NCBI GenBank assembly: GCA_963714205.1
Contig: CAVQNQ010000002.1
Span: 1,674,001 to 1,738,000 of the forward strand
Direction: 5' to 3'
DNA: 64,000 nt
Origin: CAVQNQ01 sp963714205
Lineage (GTDB): Bacteria > Acidobacteriota > Terriglobia > Bryobacterales > Bryobacteraceae
A program made the translations under genes and the position numbers. The notes beneath the pieces are model-generated. The model had not been told where the DNA came from. It was given only the letters and a program-made list of their open reading frames with translations, and searched no databases. Below are positions 8,864 to 17,042 of the stretch, in pieces (position 1 is the stretch's first letter; every line of letters starts with the position of its first letter).

Positions 8864-8887
8864 TTCGAATCCCTCTCTCTCCGCCAT
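8864..8887 (+). repeat. att core, copy 2 (internal junction)
   Basis: An exact 24-base repeat of the tRNA-Ser 3' end (4430-4453), with no other part of a tRNA beside it. This is the right end expected for the element that carries the abiE and primase-helicase genes. Confidence 0.85.
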
Positions 8888-8932
8888 CTTCGACCCTGTG
8901 TTATCTATACCTTGCGGGGATGCTCGTTCTCC

Positions 8933-8963
8933 ACGGGGCAATACTCCCTAAAACGGGGCAATA
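8933..8963 (+). promoter_or_regulatory. paired direct repeat, possible operator
   Basis: ACGGGGCAATA occurs twice (8933-8943 and 8953-8963), start to start 20 bases apart, about two helical turns, just upstream of the promoter at 8975. That spacing suits cooperative binding by a dimeric regulator. No cognate regulator is identified. Confidence 0.35.
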
Positions 8964-8974
8964 GAACTTTCCTC

Positions 8975-9002
8975 TTGACACGCCCTCGTGCCCTGCTACG
9001 GT
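8975..9002 (+). promoter_or_regulatory. promoter upstream of the gene at 9064
   Basis: Consensus TTGACA (8975-8980), a 16-base spacer, then TACGGT (8997-9002). A 7-bp hairpin, TCCGGCG/CGCCGGA (9012-9018 with 9025-9031), lies in the untranslated leader. Confidence 0.5.
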
Positions 9003-9063
9003 AGCGGGACATCCGGCGCGAGAACGCCGGACGCCCCTAACCCTCACGAGAAGGAACCTCGCA

Positions 9064-9318
9064 ATGGCTACCGATCAAATACAACAGTCACCAGAACACG
9101 TCAATTCTCAGCACACTCCTGGGCCTTGGGTTATCGCGAACAACACCGACATTTTCACGCCTGACAGGCACGGCAACAAGCTCAACGGGTTTCAAATCGC
9201 CACGTTGAGCAAGGACAAGCTGTCAGGTAACAGGCACAAGCCGCAATCTCCAAGGCGAAAGGCGGCGCGGAATTACACGAAGGGATCACTGACAGCTAAT
9301 ACCTGGTGTTCAGTTTAG
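9064..9318 (+). CDS. small hypothetical protein, probably truncated
   Basis: 84 residues, not assigned. The stretch HTPGPWVIANNTDIFTPD resembles the start of short phage- and plasmid-borne proteins that open with HTPGPW. The conserved-looking part stops near GFQIATLS and the tail (RHKPQSPRRKAARNYTKG) looks unrelated, so the original 3' end may have been lost. The start is supported by AGAAGGA upstream and a promoter at 8975. It overlaps the 3' end of the opposing gene at 9310 by nine bases. Confidence 0.45.
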   Translation: MATDQIQQSPEHVNSQHTPGPWVIANNTDIFTPDRHGNKLNGFQIATLSKDKLSGNRHKPQSPRRKAARNYTKGSLTANTWCSV

Positions 9319-9984
9319 AGTGTAGAACACTCCGGGCTTATGGTCTTTCGGGTAAAGCACGTCATTGCGCCATTCAAGTACGATCTCGCCGTCTTTCAGA
9401 AACGTCCAGCGAATGGCAAATCCGAACAATGCACGCTCTGGGATATCCTTTGGCGGGTCGTCCCGTTGAACCTGCACGACCAGATGATTGATGTGTTGCA
9501 AGTTCACGTTGCGCTTTAGAACGGGACAGTCGGTTATCACGTTCAGGTATAGAGGTAAGAACGAGAGCCATCCCGCCATTGTCCTTACCGGGTCAGTAGG
9601 TAATCCGAAGTGCATCAAAGCGTGGATCAACTCATCGCGAAACCTGTCCATCGACAGGATTCTTCCGATCAGTTCGCCCAACTCGCCTTTCGTAGTGGCA
9701 CGACTCATCGCCGAGTCAAGCTCTTGCAGCAGATGAAGTGCGCTCTTCCGATCCATCTGAACATGAACGGCCCAATCGCAGAAAAAGAGCACGCTCAAAT
9801 AGCGGTCTTGCTCTTCGGACTGTTCGATCAGTTTCCGGAGTTCCACGAGCAGGTATACGACCTGAGCTTCGGTTTGAATGCCGTTCGCCAATTCTTGTCG
9901 CAGTTTCTCAACGATATCATCCCGCATGTCGGCTTCTTCATTATATTGGTTCTTCTGTTCTACGCCCGATTCCCCAAGGCCCAC
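9310..9984 (-). CDS. hypothetical protein of the island
   Basis: 224 residues (or 205 from an internal ATG at 9927, preceded by GAAGAAG). Not recognised. No signal peptide or membrane span. The N-terminal half is helical (DIVEKLRQELANGIQTEAQVVYLLVELRKLIEQ) and the C-terminal part ends in strand-rich segments (ALFGFAIRWTFLKDGEIVLEW). Base use is less GC-rich than the flanking household genes, in keeping with an accessory gene. Confidence 0.6.
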   Translation of the reverse strand: MGLGESGVEQKNQYNEEADMRDDIVEKLRQELANGIQTEAQVVYLLVELRKLIEQSEEQDRYLSVLFFCDWAVHVQMDRKSALHLLQELDSAMSRATTKGELGELIGRILSMDRFRDELIHALMHFGLPTDPVRTMAGWLSFLPLYLNVITDCPVLKRNVNLQHINHLVVQVQRDDPPKDIPERALFGFAIRWTFLKDGEIVLEWRNDVLYPKDHKPGVFYTLN

Positions 9985-10191
9985 GGGGCAAACGGGGCAA
10001 GTGGCCCCGGCAACTATGGCAGGCTACAAGTCGTACCCACCAGCCAAAGCGTTCGAAGAGGGATACACAAAAATATAAACAAATCAGCCCCAAGTTTTCA
10101 GTTTTCAGAGAGCGACTGTGCCACAGTAACCGGCATGACCGCACTCTATAACTACGACCGCCGTGTCCAAAAATCGGCTACAATCGGTTCC

Positions 10192-10455
10192 ATGCCGACT
10201 TCAACCGACCGCGCCAACCGGGAATTTCTCGCCGAACTGGTAGGGCTCATTAGGGATATGCACCAACGTCTCGACGATGTGACCATTATGAGCTGCGCCA
10301 TCTCTGAAACGCTTGCGCTGCAGGATGAGAATTTCGCCGATCTTTATCTGGCAAAAAAGGAGGAACTGGAGAACGGGGAAATGGGCCAGAAGTTCGCCGC
10401 AACTGTTGCCAGTCTCAGCCAGCTACTCGACGGGATGAACGCGGATCTCGGCTGA
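10192..10455 (+). CDS. small helical hypothetical protein
   Basis: 87 residues from ATG 10192, not recognised. It is almost entirely predicted helix (EFLAELVGLIRDMHQRLDD, FADLYLAKKEELENGEMG). A TACAAT box at 10179-10184 lies eight bases upstream of the ATG, which favours this start and a leaderless message over a longer reading. It stops seven bases before the IS3-family remnant. Confidence 0.45.
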   Translation: MPTSTDRANREFLAELVGLIRDMHQRLDDVTIMSCAISETLALQDENFADLYLAKKEELENGEMGQKFAATVASLSQLLDGMNADLG

Positions 10456-10461
10456 CCGCAC

Positions 10462-11277
10462 TGGAGTGAACCCCAAAAGTGAGACACGGAAATTAGGGGC
10501 ACTTTTCATTGAATGGAGTTTTTGTGTCTGCCAAGAACCGTGTCTTCAGCCGGGAGTTCAAACAAAGGGTGGCGGAGCGCATTCTGAACGGCGAAAGAGT
10601 GAGCGCCTTGCACCAGGAGTTGCAGATCAAGCGCAGTGTGCTGTATCGCTGGCGCGACGTGTATCGCAAGGACGGCGCTGCCGGATTGAGAGGTGCGCCT
10701 GGCCGGCCGCCGGGCATACCCAACCCGCCCCGGCCCGCCTCCAGCCCCGAGGAGGCGGCCGCCCGGCGCATCTCCGAATTAGAGCGCAAGATTGGGCAGC
10801 AAGCTCTGGAAAACGATTTTTTGCGAAGAGCCTTCAAGCGTTTCAAAGGAGTTGCGCCGGAGGAACATCGGGAGTGGCGCGACAGCATCTACGGAGAGAT
10901 CCGAGGCATGATGCAGTTTGAGGGCTTCCGGGCGGATCGTGCCTGCGAGATGGCACACATCAGCCGCGCCGGCTTCTATCGGCACTACGAGGAGCATGAG
11001 CCGCGTCAGGCCGACATGGAACTGCGGGATCTCATCCAGAGCATCGCGCTGGAGAACTGTTTCTATGGCTACCGCAGAGTGACAGCGGAGTTGGCGCACC
11101 AAGGCGTGGTGGTGAACCATAAGCGCGTCTCCCGCCTGATGCGCGCTGATAATTTACTGGCCGTGCGAAAGCGGCGGTTTGTCTTCACCACCGATTCGCG
11201 GCACTCCTATGCCATCTATTCCAACCTGGCGGGGCGCATGCCGCAATTCCCGTGTCTCAGCGGAGGGGTTCACTCCA
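10462..11277 (+). mobile_element. internally deleted IS3-family element
   Basis: The terminal inverted repeats are visible. Left end 10462: TGGAGTGAACCCC, then a second block GAGACACGG. The right end read inward from 11277 is identical for the first 13 bases and again for GAGACACGG. The ends are TG...CA as in IS3. The element is only 816 bp because the region encoding the DDE catalytic core is missing between about 11240 and the right repeat. No clear target duplication is seen. Confidence 0.8.
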
Positions 11278-11429
11278 CCCTGTCCCCGATTTTGTCCCGA
11301 GATTCCGTCAAAGCCGAAAATCAGGCGACTCCAGCACATCGTAAAATAAATAAGTTACGTGTTTTCAATACCATACGCTCGTTAGAATCCCTCTCTCTCC
11401 GCCACGCTTCACCAACCCTCGGATGGTAG
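10524..11429 (+). pseudogene. IS3-family transposase, truncated before the catalytic core
   Basis: From GTG 10524 (GGAG six bases upstream) the protein reads as OrfA plus OrfB in one frame: helix-turn-helix (FKQRVAERILNGERVSALHQ... SVLYRWRDVYR), leucine-zipper-like region (ISELERKIGQQALENDFL), then the OrfB start (ACEMAHISRAGFYRHYEE... FYGYRRVTAELAHQGVVVNHKRVSRLM). It should continue into the rve/DDE domain after SNLAGRM (about 11240) but runs into the right terminal repeat and then unrelated sequence to a stop at 11429. It cannot be an active transposase. Confidence 0.85.
11382..11404 (+). repeat. att core, copy 3 (outer right end)
   Basis: Matches the tRNA-Ser 3' end at 22 of 23 bases, including an unbroken 20-base block (11385-11404). 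AAATAAATAAGTTAC (11344-11358) lies 24 bases inside and matches 4469-4483 at 14 of 15 positions, as expected of paired recombinase arm sites at the two island ends. Confidence 0.75.
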
Positions 11430-11579
11430 TTGTTTCCCAGGCCGCGGCCACGGCCGGCTGCCGGCGCCGATTAACACCGTAACTTCTTTCCACTCGACGG
11501 CGAACAAACTTACGACGACCAATGCGGCGCTCCTTTGATTTCCTGGGGCGCACATTGGCCACAAATCGAGGAGGACATG

Positions 11580-12674
11580 ATGAAGCTTCGCAAAGTCGAA
11601 CAATTCAGCGCCGGACGTGGCTCTTTCCACTCGCTCGCGCAAGAAACTTCCAGGAGGAGACTGAAGAAGTTTGGGATTTTCAGTGCGCTGGTCGCGCTCC
11701 TTGTAGCGGCCCCTGCCGTCTACGCCGATACCGATCAGAACGCTCTGGTGATTACGGCGTCAAACGCCACTGCGAATCAGCTACTGGTTTTCAACACTGC
11801 GGGCCGACTGATTCAGACGGTGTCCACGCAGGGCAAAGGGGGCGTCAGCGGCAACGCCGGTGGCATCGAAACGAACGGCGACCTTGTTGCGGTGGTGAAT
11901 TACGGCTCGCAAGATGTGTCGATTTTTGAACGCCATGACAATAGCTTCCAAATGAAGCAGATGGTGCCCACCGTCTCCAACCCGGTCAGCGTGGCCTTCG
12001 GCGCCGGCCATCTCTACATCCTTGGGACTACCAAGGTTGAATCCCATCGTTTGTATGGATCCGATGTAAGTTCGAATCCGGATGGAGTGGCGGCACTGTA
12101 TGTGGCGGACGGCTCCGCGGCGCAGGTCGGTGTTTTGCCGGGCCAGCTGATCATCACTGAGAAGAGCGCCGTGATCGAGACGGTAGGCCTGCTTTCCGAC
12201 GGATCTGTGAGTGGGATTGCCACCCTGGCGCAGAACATACCCGCGAATCCCATGGCGCCGTTCGGATTGGTTACGCGCGGCAACGATGCCTACGTGACCA
12301 TCGCGCATTCCAACGAGATCACGCTGGTGCGCGATGGAAAGGTTCTGACCGTCACCGGCTCCGGTACGCAGAATGCTCCTTGCTGGCTGGCACTGATGGG
12401 ACCGTTTCTGTTTTCGAGCAATTCGCCGAGCATGAGCGTTTCCCGGTATGCGGTCTACGGTCAGAAGATCGTGCAGGACGCGGCCGTGGCAGCGAGCCTG
12501 AATGGCGATCCAACCGATATTGCCTCGGGAGGGGGCTTAGCAGCCGTGATTGACAGCGGCGGCCATCTCTCGATCTTCAGCGTCGACGAGGATGGAAACC
12601 TGACCCTGTTGCAAACCGCTTCCACCATTCCCGCGGCGGCCAACGGCGTTGCTATCGTTTGGGACAAGGACTGA
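11580..12674 (+). CDS. exported beta-propeller-like protein
   Basis: 364 residues from ATG 11580, chosen because GAGGAGG (11568-11574) is five bases upstream; ATG 11577 is too close. A long n-region leads to a signal segment (FGIFSALVALLVAAPAVYA) with cleavage likely after YA. The mature part has blade-like repeats: ATANQLLVFNTAGRLIQTV, GDLVAVVNYGSQDVSIFE, GNDAYVTIAHSNEITLV and GLAAVIDSGGHLSIFSV. It resembles lactonase/6-phosphogluconolactonase propellers but no catalytic residues can be assigned. First gene outside the island; a stem-loop follows it. Confidence 0.75.
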   Translation: MKLRKVEQFSAGRGSFHSLAQETSRRRLKKFGIFSALVALLVAAPAVYADTDQNALVITASNATANQLLVFNTAGRLIQTVSTQGKGGVSGNAGGIETNGDLVAVVNYGSQDVSIFERHDNSFQMKQMVPTVSNPVSVAFGAGHLYILGTTKVESHRLYGSDVSSNPDGVAALYVADGSAAQVGVLPGQLIITEKSAVIETVGLLSDGSVSGIATLAQNIPANPMAPFGLVTRGNDAYVTIAHSNEITLVRDGKVLTVTGSGTQNAPCWLALMGPFLFSSNSPSMSVSRYAVYGQKIVQDAAVAASLNGDPTDIASGGGLAAVIDSGGHLSIFSVDEDGNLTLLQTASTIPAAANGVAIVWDKD

Positions 12675-12693
12675 ACGAAGATATATCTACCGG

Positions 12694-12721
12694 GGGCCTC
12701 GCATAATGAAATGCGAGGCCC
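12694..12721 (+). terminator. stem-loop between the propeller gene and the sigma gene
   Basis: GGGCCTCGCA (12694-12703) pairs perfectly with TGCGAGGCCC (12712-12721) around an eight-base loop. There is no T-run after it, so it may be a factor-assisted terminator or an RNA-stabilising hairpin. Confidence 0.45.
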
Positions 12722-12786
12722 GGCAAAATGATTGTGCGCGCGCGTGCGGTGATTGGCGTAATAATTGGGTGAGCGGCTTCTCCCTC

Positions 12787-13353
12787 ATGAACCCGGACAG
12801 CGATCTGCAAACGCTGATGGCCCGTTATCAGCGTGGTGATTTTGCCGCAGCTACCGCGCTTATCCGTCGCCTCAGCCCGCAGCTACACCGGTTTTTCGTC
12901 GTCCAAGTCGCGAGCCGGGGAGATGCCGATGACCTGCTGCAGGAGACGTGGCTGCGCCTTCACGAGGTCCGGCATACCTATCGCGCCGGGGAGCCTCTGC
13001 TGCCGTGGCTCTACGCGATCGCCCGGCACATTCGCGTGGACCACTACCGGAAGGCACGCCGCGCGGCCGCTCGTGAAGAGCGCCTGGAGGAGATGCCCGA
13101 GGTGGCGGCGGCACTCCCGGCGGAATCCGGCGGAACTCCGGATTTGAAGGCGCTGCTGGCGCCTCTCCCCGAGAGCCAGCGGGAAGTGATCGAGATGTTG
13201 AAGGTCGAGGGGATGTCGCTGGAGGAGGTGGCGCGGGCCACTTCGTCGAGCGTAGGGTCGGTGAAGCAGAAGGCCCACCGCGCCTACGAGAAGCTGAGGG
13301 AACGGCTGACCGGCATGGGGCTGGGTGCTGGGCGTGCGGGAGGTCTGCCATGA
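12787..13353 (+). CDS. ECF-type RNA polymerase sigma factor
   Basis: 188 residues from ATG 12787 (GTG 12769 is an alternative). Sigma region 2 is seen in GDADDLLQETWLRLHEVRH and LPWLYAIARHIRVDHYRKARR, and region 4 in LPESQREVIEMLKVEGMSLEEVA followed by SVGSVKQKAHRAYEKLRE. It overlaps the next gene by four bases (ATGA), and that gene is an NrsF-like membrane protein, the usual anti-sigma partner for this ECF group. The target promoters are not known from the window. Confidence 0.9.
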   Translation: MNPDSDLQTLMARYQRGDFAAATALIRRLSPQLHRFFVVQVASRGDADDLLQETWLRLHEVRHTYRAGEPLLPWLYAIARHIRVDHYRKARRAAAREERLEEMPEVAAALPAESGGTPDLKALLAPLPESQREVIEMLKVEGMSLEEVARATSSSVGSVKQKAHRAYEKLRERLTGMGLGAGRAGGLP

Positions 13354-14072
13354 GGGATAGGGAGATCGATGAAATCCTGAAGAAGGCCGCTCAGGCTCCC
13401 CATGACGTGGACCCGGCGCTGCTCGATGAGGTTGCCAGATCGATCGGCTCCTCGCTGCGTCCGGTTCGCCCGCTGCCGCCCGCTTGGGTCCTGGCGGGGG
13501 GGATGGTTATGATCTGCGCGGCCGTCGCCCTGGCCGGCGCGGCCCGATTAGGTCTCTACGGCATTCAAGGCCTGAGTGTTTTGGAACGCGCGCTGATCTT
13601 TCCCGCACTCGGTATCCTGCTATGGCTGGCGGCCACGGCATGCGTTAGCGAAATCGTCCCGGGAAGCCGGCGTCGCGTGGCGCCGGGGCTCCTGCTGGCA
13701 GCCGGCAGCCTGGCGCTCGTCGCCATCTTTGCGCTTCTCTTCCACGACTACCGGAGTGAGCGCTTTGTTTCCCAGGGGCTGGCCTGCCTGACTGCGGGCC
13801 TGCTCCATGCGATTCCGGCGGCCTGTGCGAGCTGGCTGCTTCTGCGGCGCGGCTTTGCGGTGAATACCGTTGCCGCTGGCCTGATGGCGGGCACACTCGC
13901 GGGTCTTGCCGGCGTGACGATGCTGGAGCTTCACTGCGCGAATTTCGAGACCCTGCACGTGATGCTCTGGCATACCGCGGTGATGCCGTTAAGCGGGGCC
14001 GCGGGAGCGTTGCTGGCGTGGGCGGCTTCGTTTCGGGGCCGGCTCGGGCGCTCCCGAGCGCTCCGCTCCTGA
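13350..14072 (+). CDS. NrsF/DUF1109-like membrane anti-sigma factor
   Basis: 240 residues with a cytoplasmic N-terminus of about 45 residues followed by six hydrophobic segments. The last third carries ELHCANFETLHVMLWHTAV, the counterpart of the conserved HC...W region in NrsF/DUF1109 proteins. Translationally coupled to the ECF sigma gene (four-base overlap), so it most likely holds that sigma factor at the membrane until a signal arrives. Confidence 0.75.
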   Translation: MRDREIDEILKKAAQAPHDVDPALLDEVARSIGSSLRPVRPLPPAWVLAGGMVMICAAVALAGAARLGLYGIQGLSVLERALIFPALGILLWLAATACVSEIVPGSRRRVAPGLLLAAGSLALVAIFALLFHDYRSERFVSQGLACLTAGLLHAIPAACASWLLLRRGFAVNTVAAGLMAGTLAGLAGVTMLELHCANFETLHVMLWHTAVMPLSGAAGALLAWAASFRGRLGRSRALRS

Positions 14073-14077
14073 ACCCT

Positions 14078-14995
14078 TCACGCCGCCCGTTCGAGAGCGC
14101 TGCGGGCCCACTCGATGCACTCGGGAAGCTGCCAGAGCGGATCGGCCGGCCGCTCGAGACCGATGGCGGCCTGGGCGCGGCCGATATCGGCGATGTAGCG
14201 CATCACCTCGCACGGACGGCGCGGCCCGATGGTTACGCGCGAACGCGAGCCGGCCGCGGCGATGATGCGGTTCCCCAGCTCCTGGAGTGTGGTGCCCGTT
14301 CCGCTGCCGATGTTCAGCGGGCCGGCCACGAACGGGCCCAGGCCGATGCGCTCGAGGGCCCGCACCACGGTCGCAACGGCCACGAAATCCAGCAACTGCT
14401 CGCCGCCGTATACCACCAGCGGATCGCCGCGCAGCGCGCTTCCGAGGAACAGAGGGATCACTCTGCCGTAGTCGCCCGCGCCATACACGTTCGCCAGCCG
14501 GACGACGGTGACCTCGTTCTCGCGGGCGTAGAACTGGCAGTACATCTCGCCGGCGGCCTTGCTGGCGCCATACGGGCTGTTGGGCCGCCGCGGCGCGGTT
14601 TCGGCCGCGGGCAGAACTTCCGGCTCGCCGTATACCTCGCGCGACGACGTGAAGACCACCCGCCTCACGCCCGCCTGCGACGCCGCGCGCAGCACGTTGT
14701 AAGTGCCGGCGACATTGCTGGTGAACGAGTAGTCCGGGTCCTCCAGCGATCCGGCCACGTTGGATTGGGCGGCCAAGTGAAATACCACCTCGCAGCCGCC
14801 GAAGGCCTTCTGGAGCGCGTCCAGATCGCGAATGTCGTCCCGCCGAAACTCGACCGCGCGCGCTAGAGCGGCCCGTAGCGAGCGGCGGGCGTGCAGGTTA
14901 TCCAGCACTACCACCTCGTGGTCTCCCGATGCCAGCAGCGACTCCACGAGGTGCGTGCCGATGAACCCGGCGCCCCCCGTAACCATGATCTTCAC
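14078..14995 (-). CDS. NAD-dependent nucleotide-sugar epimerase/dehydratase
   Basis: 305-residue extended short-chain dehydrogenase. N-terminal NAD motif VTGGAGFIGTHL, substrate-region TSSREVYGEPE and catalytic YxxxK in YGASKAAGEMY. Closest to UDP-glucose 4-epimerase-type enzymes; the exact sugar is not readable. It faces the polysaccharide operon and ends five bases from the anti-sigma gene. It probably supplies an activated sugar to the neighbouring glycosyltransferases. Confidence 0.85.
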   Translation of the reverse strand: MKIMVTGGAGFIGTHLVESLLASGDHEVVVLDNLHARRSLRAALARAVEFRRDDIRDLDALQKAFGGCEVVFHLAAQSNVAGSLEDPDYSFTSNVAGTYNVLRAASQAGVRRVVFTSSREVYGEPEVLPAAETAPRRPNSPYGASKAAGEMYCQFYARENEVTVVRLANVYGAGDYGRVIPLFLGSALRGDPLVVYGGEQLLDFVAVATVVRALERIGLGPFVAGPLNIGSGTGTTLQELGNRIIAAAGSRSRVTIGPRRPCEVMRYIADIGRAQAAIGLERPADPLWQLPECIEWARSALERAA

Positions 14996-15052
14996 GTTCG
15001 CTCTTCCCTCCCGATTTCCGATTTCTTGACGCGGCCATCCACGCGCTCTACC

Positions 15053-16093
15053 ATGAGTCGGTACGTTTCGCCCCCAATGTTCATGCTTCCCGCTCTCACC
15101 GTGGTTATCCCGACGCGAGCTCGTGCCCGCACCTCTCTGGGGCCGCTCCGCAGCCTCGGCGAGCAGACCGCCGAGAACCGCTTCGAGGTGGTGGTGGCAG
15201 TCGATGGGGCCGCGGATTCCGAATTAATGGGCTTAAGTCCGGCGGGGTTTCCCTTTCCTCTGCGGGTGGTCGAAAGCACCGTGTGCGGAGCCGCCGCGGC
15301 CCGCAACCGGGGAGCGGCGGAAGCGCGCGGGCATCTGATTCTGTTTCTCGACGATGACATGCAGGCGGGGCCCGGACTCGTGGAGGCCCATCTCGAAGCC
15401 CATCAATCCGGCCGCGATGCCGTGGTGCTGGGAAATTTCACACTGCCGGACGCCGATGGCCCCGAAGATCGTTTGCAAGTTGAGATCCGGAAATGGTGGG
15501 ACCGCCACTTCCGGGAGCTGGCATCCCCTTCGCATGGCTTCACGTTTCGCGATTTCTGCACCGGCAACGTCTCTTTACGGCGCGGCCTGTTTCTGGAGGC
15601 AGGCGGCTTCGACGAGCGTTTCGGGCGCTCCGCAGCGGGTGAGGACTGGGAATTCGGACTTCGCCTGCTGGAGCGCGGAATCCCTTTCGTGTTCGCTCCC
15701 GCCGCCCGCAGCACCCATCATTCGCGCGCTTCGCTGGGCAAGATGTTGGCCCGCGCCTTCGAGGAGGGCCGTGGCCACGTGCTTATGTCCCAGATCTGTC
15801 CCGGGATGTTGTGGGACATGCCGCTGGCGCGGCTGGCAGCCTTCCAGGCACGGCCGTTGGGCGCCGCTACCCTGCGCTCGATGTGGCGGGCCTGGTCCGC
15901 GGACCGGGCGGGCGCCTGGCTGGACAGGCTGCGAGGGCTCCGGCGTAATCCACGGGTGCCGGATTGTGCCTGGTGGCTGTACAGGGCGGCCCAGGCGTAC
16001 TTCTACTGGCTGGGCGTGCGCTCGGCCGTCCCCTCCTACGATGACTGGCGAGCCCCTGTGGGCCAACGCCGAATCCGCCCGTCTGAGCGGTAA
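15053..16093 (+). CDS. family 2 glycosyltransferase
   Basis: 346 residues from ATG 15053; in-frame ATGs at 15077 and 15083 are alternatives. GT-A fold: LTVVIPTRAR at the N-terminus, VVVAVDGAAD, AAARNRGAAEARGHLILFLDDDM with the DxD metal motif, and GEDWEFGLRLLERG as the acceptor-site loop. No membrane anchors except a possible weak one near the C-terminus. First gene of the ABC-export polysaccharide operon; the next gene is 120 bp downstream. Confidence 0.85.
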   Translation: MSRYVSPPMFMLPALTVVIPTRARARTSLGPLRSLGEQTAENRFEVVVAVDGAADSELMGLSPAGFPFPLRVVESTVCGAAAARNRGAAEARGHLILFLDDDMQAGPGLVEAHLEAHQSGRDAVVLGNFTLPDADGPEDRLQVEIRKWWDRHFRELASPSHGFTFRDFCTGNVSLRRGLFLEAGGFDERFGRSAAGEDWEFGLRLLERGIPFVFAPAARSTHHSRASLGKMLARAFEEGRGHVLMSQICPGMLWDMPLARLAAFQARPLGAATLRSMWRAWSADRAGAWLDRLRGLRRNPRVPDCAWWLYRAAQAYFYWLGVRSAVPSYDDWRAPVGQRRIRPSER

Positions 16094-16213
16094 GTTCCCT
16101 AGCAGGTGTTTGGCAGGCCGTGTGCATCCCTCCTGACTTATTTGGGTGACGTGGGAAAGGCAAAGGCCGTGCCGGTCCGCGGGGCCGGGTTGCATCGCGC
16201 AAAGTGCCAAACC

Positions 16214-16990
16214 ATGGAATTTGTAAACCAATTTTCGTTCCGCCACGCCGTAGACCTGCTTCGCGTGCTGGTGAGCCGCGATCTCAAAATTCGCTACAAG
16301 CGCTCGTTTCTGGGAATGGCGTGGTCGCTGCTCAACCCCCTGCTCCAGCTTCTGGTGTTCCGTTCGGTGTTCCGGTTTCTGCTGCCATTAAACATCGCCA
16401 GCTACACGCTCTTTCTGTTCTCCGGGATCCTGGTTTGGACCTGGTTTCAAAGCTCCTGGATGGGAGCCACCAACTGCATCGTGGAGAATGCCGGCTTGAT
16501 CCGCCAGCCGGGTTTTCCCGCGGCCGTCCTGCCGCTGGTGACCATCACCTCGAACCTCTTCCATTTCGTGCTGGCGCTTCCGGTGCTGCTGGCGGCATCG
16601 CTGCTGAGCGGCCATCGCGCCGGGGCTCTGTGGATGTTGCCGCTGATCATGGCGGTCCAGTTCGCTTTTACTTCGGGAGTGAGTTACCTGACCGCCAGTC
16701 TTCACGTGCGATTCCGCGATACCCAGCACTTGCTGGGCATTGTGTTACTGCTGGGGTTCTACCTGGTCCCTATTTTTTACAGCGTGGCCTCCGTTCCGCC
16801 GCGGTTACAGCCTTATTACCGACTCAATCCCATGGTTCACATCCTGGAAGCGTACCGGGCCGTGCTGCTCACGGGCGGGATGCCGGCCTGGAAGCCGCTG
16901 GTCTCGGTGGCGGCGCTTTCGGCGGTCCTGTTATGCGCCGCCGTGGGAATTTTCGTGCGCAGCTCGCACGCTTTCGTGGAGGAACTATAG
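16214..16990 (+). CDS. ABC-2 polysaccharide export permease (Wzm-like)
   Basis: 258 residues with the N-terminal signature LLRVLVSRDLKIRYKRSFLG and SLLNPLLQLLVF, typical of O-antigen/teichoic acid ABC permeases, and six membrane spans. The C-terminal YRLNPMVHILEAYRAVLL is also characteristic. Pairs with the ATPase encoded 52 bp downstream to export a lipid-linked glycan across the inner membrane. Confidence 0.88.
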   Translation: MEFVNQFSFRHAVDLLRVLVSRDLKIRYKRSFLGMAWSLLNPLLQLLVFRSVFRFLLPLNIASYTLFLFSGILVWTWFQSSWMGATNCIVENAGLIRQPGFPAAVLPLVTITSNLFHFVLALPVLLAASLLSGHRAGALWMLPLIMAVQFAFTSGVSYLTASLHVRFRDTQHLLGIVLLLGFYLVPIFYSVASVPPRLQPYYRLNPMVHILEAYRAVLLTGGMPAWKPLVSVAALSAVLLCAAVGIFVRSSHAFVEEL

Positions 16991-17042
16991 TGCCACGCGC
17001 CTTGACTCCGTTGCGGAATTCCGTCCGTTGAACGAACGACAA

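Larger units (their letters stand above)
8643..9063. other. junction region between two integrated segments
   Basis: No convincing gene. It holds tandem GTACGATA-type words (8764-8783, also at 4504), a dyad GTGCGC...GTGCGC around 8815-8844, the arm-like AAATCAATAACTT (8826-8838), the second att core (8864-8887), two operator-like repeats and a promoter for the gene at 9064. Confidence 0.6.

Noticed and set aside
4453..11404. Integrase or excisionase gene for the island
   Set aside because: I looked for tyrosine-recombinase (R..HxxR..Y) and serine-recombinase patterns in all readings of the segment and found none.
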